A DNA stretch of 15,974 bases from DATEPR01 sp036503065 (GTDB lineage Bacteria; Actinomycetota; Actinomycetes; Mycobacteriales; Pseudonocardiaceae). The notes under the pieces are model-generated. The model had not been told where the DNA came from. It worked only from the letters and a program-made list of their open reading frames with translations, and did no database searches. The translations under genes and the position numbers were made by a program. Location: positions 1 to 15,974 of the forward strand of contig DASXXM010000251.1 in NCBI GenBank assembly GCA_036503065.1, written 5' to 3'. This document shows, piece after piece, positions 1 to 7,401 of the stretch. Within the stretch, counting starts at the first letter, position 1; each line of letters starts with the position of its first letter.

Positions 1-2327
1 GCCGCGGCGAGCACCGCTGACTCGACACGTTTGCGCTGCTCAGGCTCGATGCCACCGGCCGTGGTCAGGCAGAACGACGCGACCACGGTGGCGCCGGGCG
101 TGGCGAGGCGGGCCCACCGGACGTCGACCGCGGCTGCCTCCAGGGCGGACGCGACCCGGTGCAGCAGGCCGATCCGATCGCTGGCGCGCAGTTCGAGCAC
201 CACGGCGCCGGTTGCCTCGTCGTCGAACCACAGCACGCGCGGCCGGGCCGGTTCGCCGGTCGTGGACGCGTAGTCGCGTTCCTTGGCGTCGAGTTTCGCG
301 GCCAGGGGCAGCGAGCCGTCCACGGCCCTGCCGAGCTGTTCGCGCAGCAGTGCCGGGTCGGGCAGTTCGCCGAATCGTGGCGACACACCGAACACGTCCA
401 CCGCGACGCCGCCATGGCTGCCCATGGTGGCGGCATGGACGTCGAGCGAGTTGAGCGCCAGTACACCGGCGGCCCGCGCCAGCAGACCGGCGCGGTCGGG
501 CGCGACCATGGTCACGGTGGCGTCCGGCGCGCTCCCGGACACCAGCACCCCGGGCCGGCCGGACGCGGCAACGGACTCGGCCAGGGTGCGCTGCTCGGCG
601 TCCAGCGGCACCGGGCCGGGCGCCGGTTCGCCCGCCATCACCGCACGGACGCCCTCGACGAGCTGCGCCACCAGCGACGCTTTCCACGGCGTCCACACGC
701 CGGGCCCGGTGGAGCGGCTGTCCGCCTCGGTGAGCGCGGCGAGCAGGTCGAGCAGGACCCGGTCGCCACCCAGCGTGTCGACGAGACGCGAGATCGTGGC
801 CGGGTCGGCCACGTCCCTGCGGGTCGCGGTGTGCGGCAGCAGGAGGTGGTGGCGGACGATCGCGGACAGCGTCGCCACGTCGGCCTCCGGCAGGCCGATG
901 CGTTCGCCGATGTGTGCGGCGATGGTGGCGCCGATGACGGAGTGGTCGGCGTCGCGGCCCTTGCCGATGTCGTGCAACAGCGCGCCGAGCAGCAGCAGGT
1001 CCGGGCGGGACACGGTGGTGGCCAGTGTGGCGGCGCGCACGGTGGTCTGCACGAGGTGCCGGTCCACGGTCCACACGTGGATCGGGTCGCGCGGTGGCAG
1101 GTCGCGCACCACCCCCCACTCCGGGAACAGGCGCCCCCACAGGCCCGTGCGGTCGAACGCCTCGACCACGTCGATCAGGCCGGGGCCGGCGGCCAGCAGG
1201 CTGAACAGGGCGGACAGGGCCGCTGGCGGCCAGGGTTTGCGCAGTTCGGGAGCCCGGTCGGCCAGTCGGGCCATGGTGCCGGCGGCGACCGGCGCGCCCG
1301 CGCGGGCGGCGGCGCCGGCCAGCCGCAGCAGCAGGGCCGGGTCGCGGGCCGGGTCGGCGTCGCGGGCCAGGGTGACCTCGGTGCCGTGCAGGACAACACC
1401 TTCGGCCAGCGGCCTGCGGACCGGGGCGCGGCGCAGGCCGGGCATCAGGGCCCGACGGGGCGTGTCCGCGCGGATGGTGCGAATGGCCACGTCCAGCGCG
1501 TACGTGACGGACCGGCCTGCCGACGACAGCGCACCGGCCAGCGCGAACCGGTCGGCCATGCCCAGCGCCTTGGCCACCTCGTCACCCTCCTGGGCCCGCA
1601 GCACGTCCCGGGGCCTGCCGACCGCCCTGCGCAGTTCGGTGCGCACGTCCAGCAGGAGGTCGCGGGCCTGGATCAGCTCCGGGCCGGGCCGGTCGACGAG
1701 TTGGGCCGTGGCGAGGGCGTCCAGCAGGTGCAGGTCGCGCAGGCCACCCCGGCCGTGCTTGATGTCCGGTTCGGCGCGTTGGGCCACCTCGCCACTGCGG
1801 CTCCAGCGTTCGGTCGCCGCCGTGACCAGGGCGTCCAGCCGGTTGCGGGCCGACGCGCGCCACGCCTGCCGCGCCGCGTTGGCCAACCGGTCGGCGACCG
1901 CCGGATCGCCGGCCAGGAACCGCAGTTCCAGCAGGCCGAGCGCGGCCCGCAGGTCGTCCGCGGCCACCCGCAGCGATTCGCGGCCGGTGCGGACCGAGTG
2001 GTCGAGGCCGATGCCGGCGTCCCACAGCGGATACCACAGCGCATCCGCGATCGCGCTGATCCGTTCGGTGTCGGTGCCCTCGTGCACCAGCACCAGGTCC
2101 AGGTCGGAGTACGGCACCAGGTCACGCCTGCCCAGCGCGCCGACGGCGACCAGCGCGGCACCCCGGTCGGTGAGGCCGGCCTCGGTGGCGTGGCCGGCGA
2201 GCCAGAAGTCGTGCAGGTCCACCAATGCCGCCCGCAGGTCGGCGCCGGTCAGTCGGCGTCGACCCGCGGGCGGGTTGATCAGCACGTCTCGTGCCAGGAT
2301 CAGGTCCTCGGTCCCGGAACCCGTCAC
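1..2327 (-). CDS. glnD: Bifunctional PII uridylyl/adenylyl-transferase GlnD (3' end cut by window)
   Basis: GlnD modifies the PII protein on a T-loop tyrosine under nitrogen limitation and removes the group when nitrogen is plentiful. In actinobacteria the modification is usually adenylylation. The frame is open from a GTG at 2327 to the left edge, giving about 775 codons, so probably only the last few residues are missing. Visible parts in order are a nucleotidyltransferase motif near residues 63–78 (GALGRRDLVPYSDLDL), an HD phosphohydrolase motif LLHDIGKG with H452 and D453, and two C-terminal ACT domains starting near residues 600 and 700 (VTMVAPDRAGLL and LELRASDRIGLLHRV). The ACT domains are expected to sense glutamine. 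A purine-rich AAGGGGGG lies just upstream of the GTG. The gene follows glnK by 40 bp and its substrate is the product of that gene. The frame was read by eye and is consistent at both ends. Confidence 0.95.
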   Translation of the reverse strand, partial: MTGSGTEDLILARDVLINPPAGRRRLTGADLRAALVDLHDFWLAGHATEAGLTDRGAALVAVGALGRRDLVPYSDLDLVLVHEGTDTERISAIADALWYPLWDAGIGLDHSVRTGRESLRVAADDLRAALGLLELRFLAGDPAVADRLANAARQAWRASARNRLDALVTAATERWSRSGEVAQRAEPDIKHGRGGLRDLHLLDALATAQLVDRPGPELIQARDLLLDVRTELRRAVGRPRDVLRAQEGDEVAKALGMADRFALAGALSSAGRSVTYALDVAIRTIRADTPRRALMPGLRRAPVRRPLAEGVVLHGTEVTLARDADPARDPALLLRLAGAAARAGAPVAAGTMARLADRAPELRKPWPPAALSALFSLLAAGPGLIDVVEAFDRTGLWGRLFPEWGVVRDLPPRDPIHVWTVDRHLVQTTVRAATLATTVSRPDLLLLGALLHDIGKGRDADHSVIGATIAAHIGERIGLPEADVATLSAIVRHHLLLPHTATRRDVADPATISRLVDTLGGDRVLLDLLAALTEADSRSTGPGVWTPWKASLVAQLVEGVRAVMAGEPAPGPVPLDAEQRTLAESVAASGRPGVLVSGSAPDATVTMVAPDRAGLLARAAGVLALNSLDVHAATMGSHGGVAVDVFGVSPRFGELPDPALLREQLGRAVDGSLPLAAKLDAKERDYASTTGEPARPRVLWFDDEATGAVVLELRASDRIGLLHRVASALEAAAVDVRWARLATPGATVVASFCLTTAGGIEPEQRKRVESAVLAA

Positions 2328-2367
2328 GAACCCCCCTTGTTCAGACCCGGTCAGCCCTTGGACAGGC

Positions 2368-2706
2368 TCACAGGGCGTCCACGCCCCGCTCTCCGGTGCG
2401 GACTCGCACCACCGTGTCGACCGGGGTGACCCAGACCTTGCCGTCACCGATCCGGCCGGTGCGCGCGGCACTGATCACCGCGTCCACCGCCCGGTCCGCC
2501 GCCTCGTCCTCGACGAGTACCTCGATCCGCAGCTTGGCCACGAAGTCGACCTGGTACTCGGCGCCCCGGTAGACCTCGGTGTGGCCCTTCTGCCGGCCGT
2601 AGCCGCGGACCTCGCTCACGGTCATGCCGAGCAGGCCGAGCTTCTCCAGCGCGGTCTTGACGTCGTCCAGCGTGAACGGCTTGACGATCGCGGTGACCAG
2701 TTTCAT
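2368..2706 (-). CDS. glnK: Nitrogen regulatory protein PII (GlnK/GlnB)
   Basis: This 112-residue trimeric PII signal protein would bind ATP/ADP and 2-oxoglutarate and plug the AmtB channel when nitrogen is abundant. The T-loop region (residues 37–55) contains GHTEVYRGAEYQVDF, with Y46 and the modifiable Y51 both present. The C-terminal signature ARTGRIGDGKVWV (81–93) and the final RVRTGERG are intact, and the length equals that of typical PII proteins. The ATG overlaps the amtB stop in an ATGA arrangement, so translation is probably coupled. A purine-rich AAGGGAAG lies upstream inside the amtB 3' end. Linkage to amtB favours the name glnK, although many actinobacterial annotations use glnB for the same protein. 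Regulation is probably by the GlnR sites ahead of amtB. Confidence 0.97.
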   Translation of the reverse strand: MKLVTAIVKPFTLDDVKTALEKLGLLGMTVSEVRGYGRQKGHTEVYRGAEYQVDFVAKLRIEVLVEDEAADRAVDAVISAARTGRIGDGKVWVTPVDTVVRVRTGERGVDAL

Positions 2707-4052
2707 GACGCGCTTCCCTTCCCGGCCGGCGTCGCGACGGCGGGCACCGGCGTCGGTGCCGAGTCGAACGAGGTCCTCGTGCCGGTCGGGCCCGCGAACT
2801 CGTAGGCGGTCTCGGCGTGCTCGGACTCGTCGATGCCAACGGCCTCGGCCTCCGCGCTGACCCGGAATCCGATGGTCTTGTTGATGATCCACCCGATCAC
2901 GAACGCACCGACGAAGGAATACCCCAGAACCGCGCCCGCGGCGACCGCTTGTCGCCACATCTGGTTCCAGCCGCCGCCGTGGAACAACCCGTTCCCGCCA
3001 CCGCCGGGGTTCACCGACGCGTCGGCGAAGAAGCCGATCAGCAGGGTGCCGACGATGCCGCCGAACAGGTGCACGCCGACCACGTCGAGCGAGTCGTCGA
3101 AGCCGAGCTTGTACTTCAGGCCGACCGCGATGGCACAGATCACGCCGGCCGCGATGCCGATCACCAGCGCGCCCATCGGGTCCACGTAGCCGCAGGCCGG
3201 GGTGATCGCGACCAGGCCGGCGATGGCACCGGACGCGGCGCCCAGCGTTGTCGGCTTGCCGTCCCGGAACTGCTCGACGATGATCCAGCCCAGCAGCGCG
3301 GCGCCGGTGGCGATGGTCGTCGTGGTGAAGGCGACCGATGCCAGGTCGCCCGCTGCCAGCGCGGAGCCGGCGTTGAAGCCGTACCAGCCGAACCACAGCA
3401 GTGCGGCACCGAGCAGCACGTGCGGCACGTTGTGCGGCCGGGACACGGTACGCGGCCAGCCCTTGCGCCTGCCGAGCACGATGGCCAGCGCGAGGCCGGC
3501 GGCGCCGGCGTTGATATGGACCGCTGTGCCGCCCGCGAAGTCGAAGGCTTTCAGCTTGTTGGCGATCCAGCCGCCGAGGCTGCCGGGGCTGGTGAAGCCG
3601 TCGAAGGAGAACACCCAGTGCGCGACCGGGAAGTACACGATCGTGACCCAGAAGACCACGAACAGCACCCAGGCCCAGAACTTGGTCCGGTCCGCGATGG
3701 AACCGGAGATCAGGGCCGGCGTGATGACCGCGAACATGAGCTGGAACATCACGAAGGCCAGTGTCGGGATCTGGTCGCCCTTGGGGCCGGCCAGGGTGCC
3801 CTGGGTGTGCGAGAGCAGCGCGTTGTGCAGTCCGCCGACGAACCGGCCGAACGCGTCGTTGCCGAAAGACTCGCTGTAGCCGTACAGCAGCCACAGCACG
3901 CCCACCACGCCGAGCGTGATGAAGTTCATCATGAGCATGTTGAGCACGCTCTTGGAACTCACCATGCCGCCGTAGAAGAACGCGAGCCCGGGGGTCATCA
4001 GCATGACCAGCGCGGCACTGGCCAGCACCCAGGCGGTATCTCCAGGGTTCAC
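2703..4052 (-). CDS. amtB: Ammonium transporter Amt/AmtB
   Basis: This 449-residue inner-membrane ammonium channel first gene of the amtB-glnK-glnD operon. I chose the GTG at 4052 because AGGAGGG sits 6 nt upstream and the protein then begins VNPGDTAWVLASAALVMLMTPG, as Amt proteins do. An ATG 57 bp further upstream is open but lacks a ribosome binding site. The Amt signature DFAGGTAVHINAGAAGLA starts at residue 171. The two pore histidines appear to be H179 (in AVHINAG) and H328 (in VVGVHLFGG). The cytoplasmic tail carries the conserved GIDESEHAETAY, which contacts PII in homologues. It is followed by an extra Ala/Pro/Thr-rich stretch of roughly 30 residues of unknown role. Confidence 0.97.
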   Translation of the reverse strand: MNPGDTAWVLASAALVMLMTPGLAFFYGGMVSSKSVLNMLMMNFITLGVVGVLWLLYGYSESFGNDAFGRFVGGLHNALLSHTQGTLAGPKGDQIPTLAFVMFQLMFAVITPALISGSIADRTKFWAWVLFVVFWVTIVYFPVAHWVFSFDGFTSPGSLGGWIANKLKAFDFAGGTAVHINAGAAGLALAIVLGRRKGWPRTVSRPHNVPHVLLGAALLWFGWYGFNAGSALAAGDLASVAFTTTTIATGAALLGWIIVEQFRDGKPTTLGAASGAIAGLVAITPACGYVDPMGALVIGIAAGVICAIAVGLKYKLGFDDSLDVVGVHLFGGIVGTLLIGFFADASVNPGGGGNGLFHGGGWNQMWRQAVAAGAVLGYSFVGAFVIGWIINKTIGFRVSAEAEAVGIDESEHAETAYEFAGPTGTRTSFDSAPTPVPAVATPAGKGSAS

Positions 4053-4102
4053 AAGTGTCCCTCCTGTCAAGACCAGGTTGGCGGCAAGCATCGGGACACG
4101 CT

Positions 4103-4172
4103 GTTTCACTCGAATGCGCCAAAGGTTTCGTCGCGGTGAACTGTGCGGTGCCTCGTGTTACGACCAGGTTTC
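4103..4172 (-). promoter_or_regulatory. Probable GlnR operator region upstream of amtB
   Basis: Read on the minus strand, 4172–4157 is GAAAC-n6-GTAAC and 4140–4125 is TTCAC-n6-GAAAC. Both fit the AC-n9-AC core described for actinobacterial GlnR. A further GAAAC at 4107–4103 starts exactly 22 bp after the GAAAC at 4129, two 11-bp steps, which is the spacing of GlnR a/b half-sites. The cluster lies 51–120 bp upstream of the amtB start, where nitrogen-starvation activation of amtB-glnK-glnD would be expected. Because rlmA diverges from the same 164-bp region, the sites could affect it as well. No clear -10 box for amtB was identified. Confidence 0.7.
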
Positions 4173-4216
4173 CGTGATCGGTCGACCACGTTGCGCGATC
4201 AGGAGGGTAATCGACA

Positions 4217-5014
4217 ATGGCCCAGGTCAGCCCGCCGGAGCCGGTGGTGGACGTGTTGTTGTGTCCGGTCTGCCGGGAGATGTTGACACGTGCCGGCGGC
4301 ACGCTCGCGTGCCCGGCCGGGCACGCGTTCGACATCGCGCGACAGGGCTACGTGAACCTGCTCGGCCGGGCCGACGGCGACACGGCGGCGATGGTGGCCG
4401 ACCGGTCGGCCTTCCTGGCCGCGGGGCACTACACGCCGTTGGCGTCGCTGGTCGCGCGGTGGGCGGCCGACGCGGCTCCCGGGCTGGTGGTGGACGCGGG
4501 GGCGGGCACGGGTTACTACCTGGCGGCCGTGCTGGCGCGGGGTGGGTTCGGGCTGGCGCTGGACGCCTCGCCGTCGGCGCTGCGCAGGGCCGCCAGGGCG
4601 CACGAGCGGATCGGCGCGGCGGTGTGGGACGTGTGGCGGCCGTGGCCGGTGCGGGACGGTGTGGCGGCGGTCGTGCTGAACGTGTTCGCGCCGCGCAACG
4701 GGCCGGAGTTCCACCGGGTGCTGCGACCGGACGGCACCCTGCTGGTGGTCACGCCGACCAGGGCGCACCTGGCCGAACTGGGCGCGGCCGGGTTGCTGAG
4801 CGTGGATCCGCACAAAGCCGCCCGGCTGGCCGAGACGCTGGTGCGGTTCGAACGGGTACGCAGTGCGGAGATCAGCTATCCGATGGCGCTGTCCGCGGCG
4901 GACGTGCGACGGGTGATCGGCATGGGCCCGGCCGCGCACCACGATCCGGTCGGACTGGACGAGGACCGCGAGGTCACCGCGTCGTTTCTGGTGTCGGCCT
5001 ATCGGCCCGGTTAG
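4217..5014 (+). CDS. rlmA: RlmA/TlrB-family 23S rRNA (guanine-N1)-methyltransferase
   Basis: This 265-residue SAM-dependent methyltransferase resembles RlmA proteins, which methylate G745 (RlmAI) or G748 (RlmAII/TlrB) in helix 35 of 23S rRNA at the peptide exit tunnel. The N-terminal zinc site is C16, C19, C32 and H36 (CPVC … CPAGH), followed by the family block FDIARQGYVNLL and then a DRSAFLAAGHYTPL segment. SAM motif I is VVDAGAGTGYY (91–101), and an NVFAPRNGPEFHRVLRPDG segment follows. AGGAGGG at 4201–4207 is spaced 9 nt from the ATG. The TlrB branch confers tylosin resistance together with a second methyltransferase. Which guanine this enzyme targets cannot be told from the sequence alone. 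It is divergent from amtB and convergent with doxX. Confidence 0.88.
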   Translation: MAQVSPPEPVVDVLLCPVCREMLTRAGGTLACPAGHAFDIARQGYVNLLGRADGDTAAMVADRSAFLAAGHYTPLASLVARWAADAAPGLVVDAGAGTGYYLAAVLARGGFGLALDASPSALRRAARAHERIGAAVWDVWRPWPVRDGVAAVVLNVFAPRNGPEFHRVLRPDGTLLVVTPTRAHLAELGAAGLLSVDPHKAARLAETLVRFERVRSAEISYPMALSAADVRRVIGMGPAAHHDPVGLDEDREVTASFLVSAYRPG

Positions 5015-5424
5015 GACTTCTTCCTGCTGTGGGTGCTGGCGATCAGCAGGCCGCCCACCAGGCCCAGGTTCTTCATGAAGTGGGTGCGCTGACCATTGCG
5101 GGCCGTCGGGTCCTCGATCTCCCAGAACGAGTGCGCGGCCAGCGTCGTCGGGATGAGGTCGGCGGCCAGGACCAGCGCGGACAGCCGGGGGAACCGACCG
5201 AGCGCGAGGCCGAGTCCGGCCACGAGCTTCACCACGGCGTCCACCTTGACCAGGGTCTCCGGGTCGGTGGGCACCTGTTCGGGCAGTGCGTCGCCGACCT
5301 TCTTGATCACCGACTCCAGGAACGGTGTCGCCGTCGCGACCCGCCGCTCCGGGTGGCGCAGTATGTCCGCCCCGCTCTGGACGAAGATCGCCGCCAGCAG
5401 CAGTCGAGCCAGCCTGTGCACCAT
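5011..5424 (-). CDS. DoxX-family small membrane protein
   Basis: This 137-residue protein has three to four hydrophobic segments: RLARLLLAAIFVQSGADIL at the N-terminus, VVKLVAGLGLALG, LSALVLAADLIPTTL and LGLVGGLLIAS near the end. It also has the DoxX-type layout of an early SG…-HP motif and a C-terminal HFMKNLGLVGGLL. DoxX proteins are bacterial membrane proteins of mostly unclear function, some linked to oxidative-stress complexes. GAGGAG lies 6 nt ahead of the ATG. The TAA stop overlaps the convergent rlmA TAG stop by 4 bp, leaving no room for a terminator between them. Family assignment is by overall pattern, and function is not established. Confidence 0.8.
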   Translation of the reverse strand: MVHRLARLLLAAIFVQSGADILRHPERRVATATPFLESVIKKVGDALPEQVPTDPETLVKVDAVVKLVAGLGLALGRFPRLSALVLAADLIPTTLAAHSFWEIEDPTARNGQRTHFMKNLGLVGGLLIASTHSRKKS

Positions 5425-5506
5425 CGGGCACTCCTCACCTGAACCGGACGGCTTGAGGTACCCAACCTATCCGGTGATCAACCGGCTGGCTCGGCCGCGG
5501 ACGCTG

Positions 5507-5860
5507 TTACCGAGGTGGGCCGCCGATGCAGTTGTAGCCCTTGCTCTGCGAGATCTGGGTGCCCGCGCTATCAGTGACCGTCACGACCGCCGTGCCGGGG
5601 TGCCCGGCCGAGCAACGGGCGGCGACATCGTCGGACGTGTCACTGCTGATGTTCCAGTGGATCGTGTACGGCGGCACGCCGCCAGTGATGTTGACGAAGC
5701 ACTCGACGACGCTGTCGCCCTGCGGAATGCAGCCCAACTGGATGCTCAGCGGTGCGGTGGCCGGACTCGCCGAAGCGGGACCTGCCGCGACCACGCCGAA
5801 CATGCCGAGCGCGCCGATCGTGATTACCAACCAGCGCAAGGGTTTGCGGTATCTGACCAT
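5507..5860 (-). CDS. Small secreted protein with PKD/Ig-like region, function unknown
   Basis: This 117-residue protein starts at the ATG at 5860, which is preceded by GAGGG; longer in-frame starts upstream lack a ribosome binding site. The N-terminus is a signal peptide with basic VRYRKPLRW, a hydrophobic core LVITIGALGMFGVVAAG and an Ala-X-Ala-like cleavage area near PASASPA. The mature part has four cysteines that could form two disulfides. The segment ITGGVPPYTIHWN followed by GTAVVTVTDSAG resembles PKD/Ig-like beta-sandwich domains. The gene lies 72 bp downstream of ftsY and 82 bp upstream of doxX on the same strand, so it may be cotranscribed with either. No enzyme motif is visible. It is probably an extracellular binding or structural protein, which is inference. 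Confidence 0.72.
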   Translation of the reverse strand: MVRYRKPLRWLVITIGALGMFGVVAAGPASASPATAPLSIQLGCIPQGDSVVECFVNITGGVPPYTIHWNISSDTSDDVAARCSAGHPGTAVVTVTDSAGTQISQSKGYNCIGGPPR

Positions 5861-5932
5861 GACATCCCTCGATCGTCTCGTGAACGGTCCCGGGTCCGCC
5901 ATGAAGGCTATCTGGTTGATCGAAGTCGGCAA

Positions 5933-7186
5933 TCAGCCAAGCAGCGCATCCACGAACGCGGCCGGTTCGAACGGGGCCAGGTCGTCCGGGCCCTCGCCGA
6001 GACCGACCAGTTTGACCGGCACGCCGAGTTCGCGCTGCACCTGGAACACGATGCCGCCCTTGGCGGTGCCGTCCATTTTGGTCAGCGCGATGCCGGTGAC
6101 GTCGACCAGGTCGGCGAACACACGGGCCTGCGTCAGGCCGTTCTGGCCGGTCGTCGCGTCGAGCACGAGCAGCACCTCGTCCACCTTGGCCTGCTTCTCC
6201 ACCACCCGTTTGACCTTGCTGAGTTCGTCCATCAGGCCGGTCTTGGTGTGCAGGCGGCCCGCGGTGTCCACGACGACGGTGTCCACCTTCGCCTCGATGC
6301 CGCGTTTCACCGCGTCGAACGCGACCGCGGCCGGGTCGGCGCCCTCCTTGCCGCGCACCACCTCGGCGCCAACGCGATGCGCCCACGTCTCCAACTGGTC
6401 GGCGGCGGCGGCGCGGAACGTGTCGGCGGCGCCGAGCAGCACCCGGCGGCCGTCCGCCACCAGCACCCTGGCCAGCTTGCCGGTGGTGGTGGTCTTCCCG
6501 GTGCCGTTCACGCCGGCCACCAGCACAACAGCGGGTCCGTCCGGGTGTGGCAGCGCCCGCACCGCGCGGTCCATGTCCGGGTGCAGCGCGTTGATCAGCA
6601 CCTCGCGCAGCAGCGCGCGGGCCGCCGCCGGGGTGCGCACGCCGCGGGAGACCAGTTCGGCGCGCAGGGTGGCCACGATCTCGGTGGTGGTGGCCTGGCC
6701 GAGATCGGCCATCAGCAGGGTGTCCTCGATGTCGGTCCAGGAGTCCTCGTCCAGGTCGCCGGCACCGAGAATGCCCAGCAGGCTCTGGCCGAACGCGGAC
6801 TGCGAGCGGGCCAGCCGGCCGCGCAGGCGTTCCAGCCGGCCCGCGGCCGGCGCGATCTCGTCGACCTCGGCGCGGGTCGTTTCGGCCAGCACGTCCTGGA
6901 TGGCCAGCGAGTCGGTCGGCGGTTCCTGCTGGACCGGGACCGGTTCGGTGACCGTGTCGTCCGGTACCGGCAGGACGTCGGTTTCCGGACGGTCGGCGAC
7001 CGGACCACCGGGAGCCAGCGAGATTCCGCCGCCCGCCTGATAGCCGGTCGGCTTCTGCGTCTCGTCCCTGCCCTTGGCGGCCAGGCTGATCCGGCGCCGA
7101 CGGGCCAGCACGAGGCTGGTACCGAGCACGAGGAGCAGCACGACGACAACGGCGACGATGATCACGATCACGGTCGTTGTGGACAC
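5933..7186 (-). CDS. ftsY: Signal recognition particle receptor FtsY
   Basis: FtsY is the SRP receptor GTPase that brings ribosome–SRP complexes to the translocon. The 417-residue protein begins at GTG 7186, preceded by GAGGA with 8-nt spacing. The open frame extends to 7354 but runs through the palindromic element and has no support there. The N-terminus is a transmembrane segment (about residues 5–27, TVIVIIVAVVVVLLLVLG) followed by RRRR and an acidic, proline-rich linker, as in other actinobacterial FtsY proteins. The NG domain contains G1 GVNGTGKTTTTGK (225–237), DTFRAAAADQL (255–265), G3 DTAGR (307–311), G4 TKMDG (369–373) and the closing GLGEGPDDLAPFEP. It stands apart from smc, its usual neighbour in mycobacteria. 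Confidence 0.96.
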   Translation of the reverse strand: MSTTTVIVIIVAVVVVLLLVLGTSLVLARRRRISLAAKGRDETQKPTGYQAGGGISLAPGGPVADRPETDVLPVPDDTVTEPVPVQQEPPTDSLAIQDVLAETTRAEVDEIAPAAGRLERLRGRLARSQSAFGQSLLGILGAGDLDEDSWTDIEDTLLMADLGQATTTEIVATLRAELVSRGVRTPAAARALLREVLINALHPDMDRAVRALPHPDGPAVVLVAGVNGTGKTTTTGKLARVLVADGRRVLLGAADTFRAAAADQLETWAHRVGAEVVRGKEGADPAAVAFDAVKRGIEAKVDTVVVDTAGRLHTKTGLMDELSKVKRVVEKQAKVDEVLLVLDATTGQNGLTQARVFADLVDVTGIALTKMDGTAKGGIVFQVQRELGVPVKLVGLGEGPDDLAPFEPAAFVDALLG

Positions 7187-7241
7187 GCCGCCAATCCTCG
7201 CACGGAGTCCAACAGCGCAAATGCCCAACGGCGCGGACGCC

Positions 7242-7311
7242 GCAGTGTCTTCCCGGAGCGGAGTGGAGCGACGCGCCAGCGGCGCGGAGTGCAGCGCAGG
7301 GAAGACACTGC
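7242..7311. repeat. Intergenic inverted-repeat element between ftsY and recQ
   Basis: A perfect 13-bp inverted repeat GCAGTGTCTTCCC (7242–7254) and GGGAAGACACTGC (7299–7311) encloses 44 bp. The interior holds a second hairpin, CGCGCC-AGC-GGCGCG (7272–7286), and a near direct repeat, GGAGTGGAGCG (7260–7270) against GGAGTGCAGCG (7286–7296). Just outside is another low-complexity run of GAGCGGAGCGAG type (7332–7343). The whole can fold as one long hairpin or cruciform. It sits between the two divergent promoters. It may be a dispersed intergenic repeat, a MITE-like remnant or a transcription insulator; nothing in one copy distinguishes these. Confidence 0.7.
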
Positions 7312-7389
7312 ACAAAGGCGGCCGGGCCGCGCGAGCGGAGCGAGCCAATGTCACTGTGGATAACTGCCGATGGGTGTCGGGCTTCCTCG

Positions 7390-7395
7390 TAGGAT
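7390..7395 (+). promoter_or_regulatory. Candidate -10 box for recQ (possibly leaderless mRNA)
   Basis: TAGGAT ends 6 nt before the recQ ATG. A TAnnnT -10 box with transcription starting about 6–7 nt downstream would place the start at the ATG itself, giving a leaderless transcript, which is common in actinobacteria. No convincing -35 box is seen. The AGGA within the hexamer could instead be a Shine-Dalgarno sequence at 7–8 nt spacing, so the reading is ambiguous. Confidence 0.4.
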
Positions 7396-7401
7396 GGGCC
7401 G

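Noticed and set aside
40..1140. 366-codon minus-strand frame overlapping glnD in another phase
   Set aside because: It is Arg/Gly/Ala-rich with no domain, while the neighbouring phase encodes the HD and ACT domains of GlnD.
159..2429. Long plus-strand open frames, up to 756 codons, opposite glnD
   Set aside because: They are antisense to a clear GlnD frame, have Arg/Gly/Ala/Gln-rich composition with no motif, and are typical of high-GC shadow frames.
4053..4109. Earlier ATG start for amtB
   Set aside because: There is no ribosome binding site before it, while GTG 4052 has AGGAGGG at suitable spacing and matches Amt N-termini.
5471..5485. CCGGT-n5-ACCGG inverted repeat upstream of doxX
   Set aside because: A 5-bp stem around GATCA is weak and common by chance in GC-rich DNA; it is not enough to call an operator or terminator.
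7187..7354. N-terminal extension of ftsY
   Set aside because: The extension translates the palindromic element, whereas GTG 7186 has a good upstream purine tract and directly precedes the expected membrane segment.
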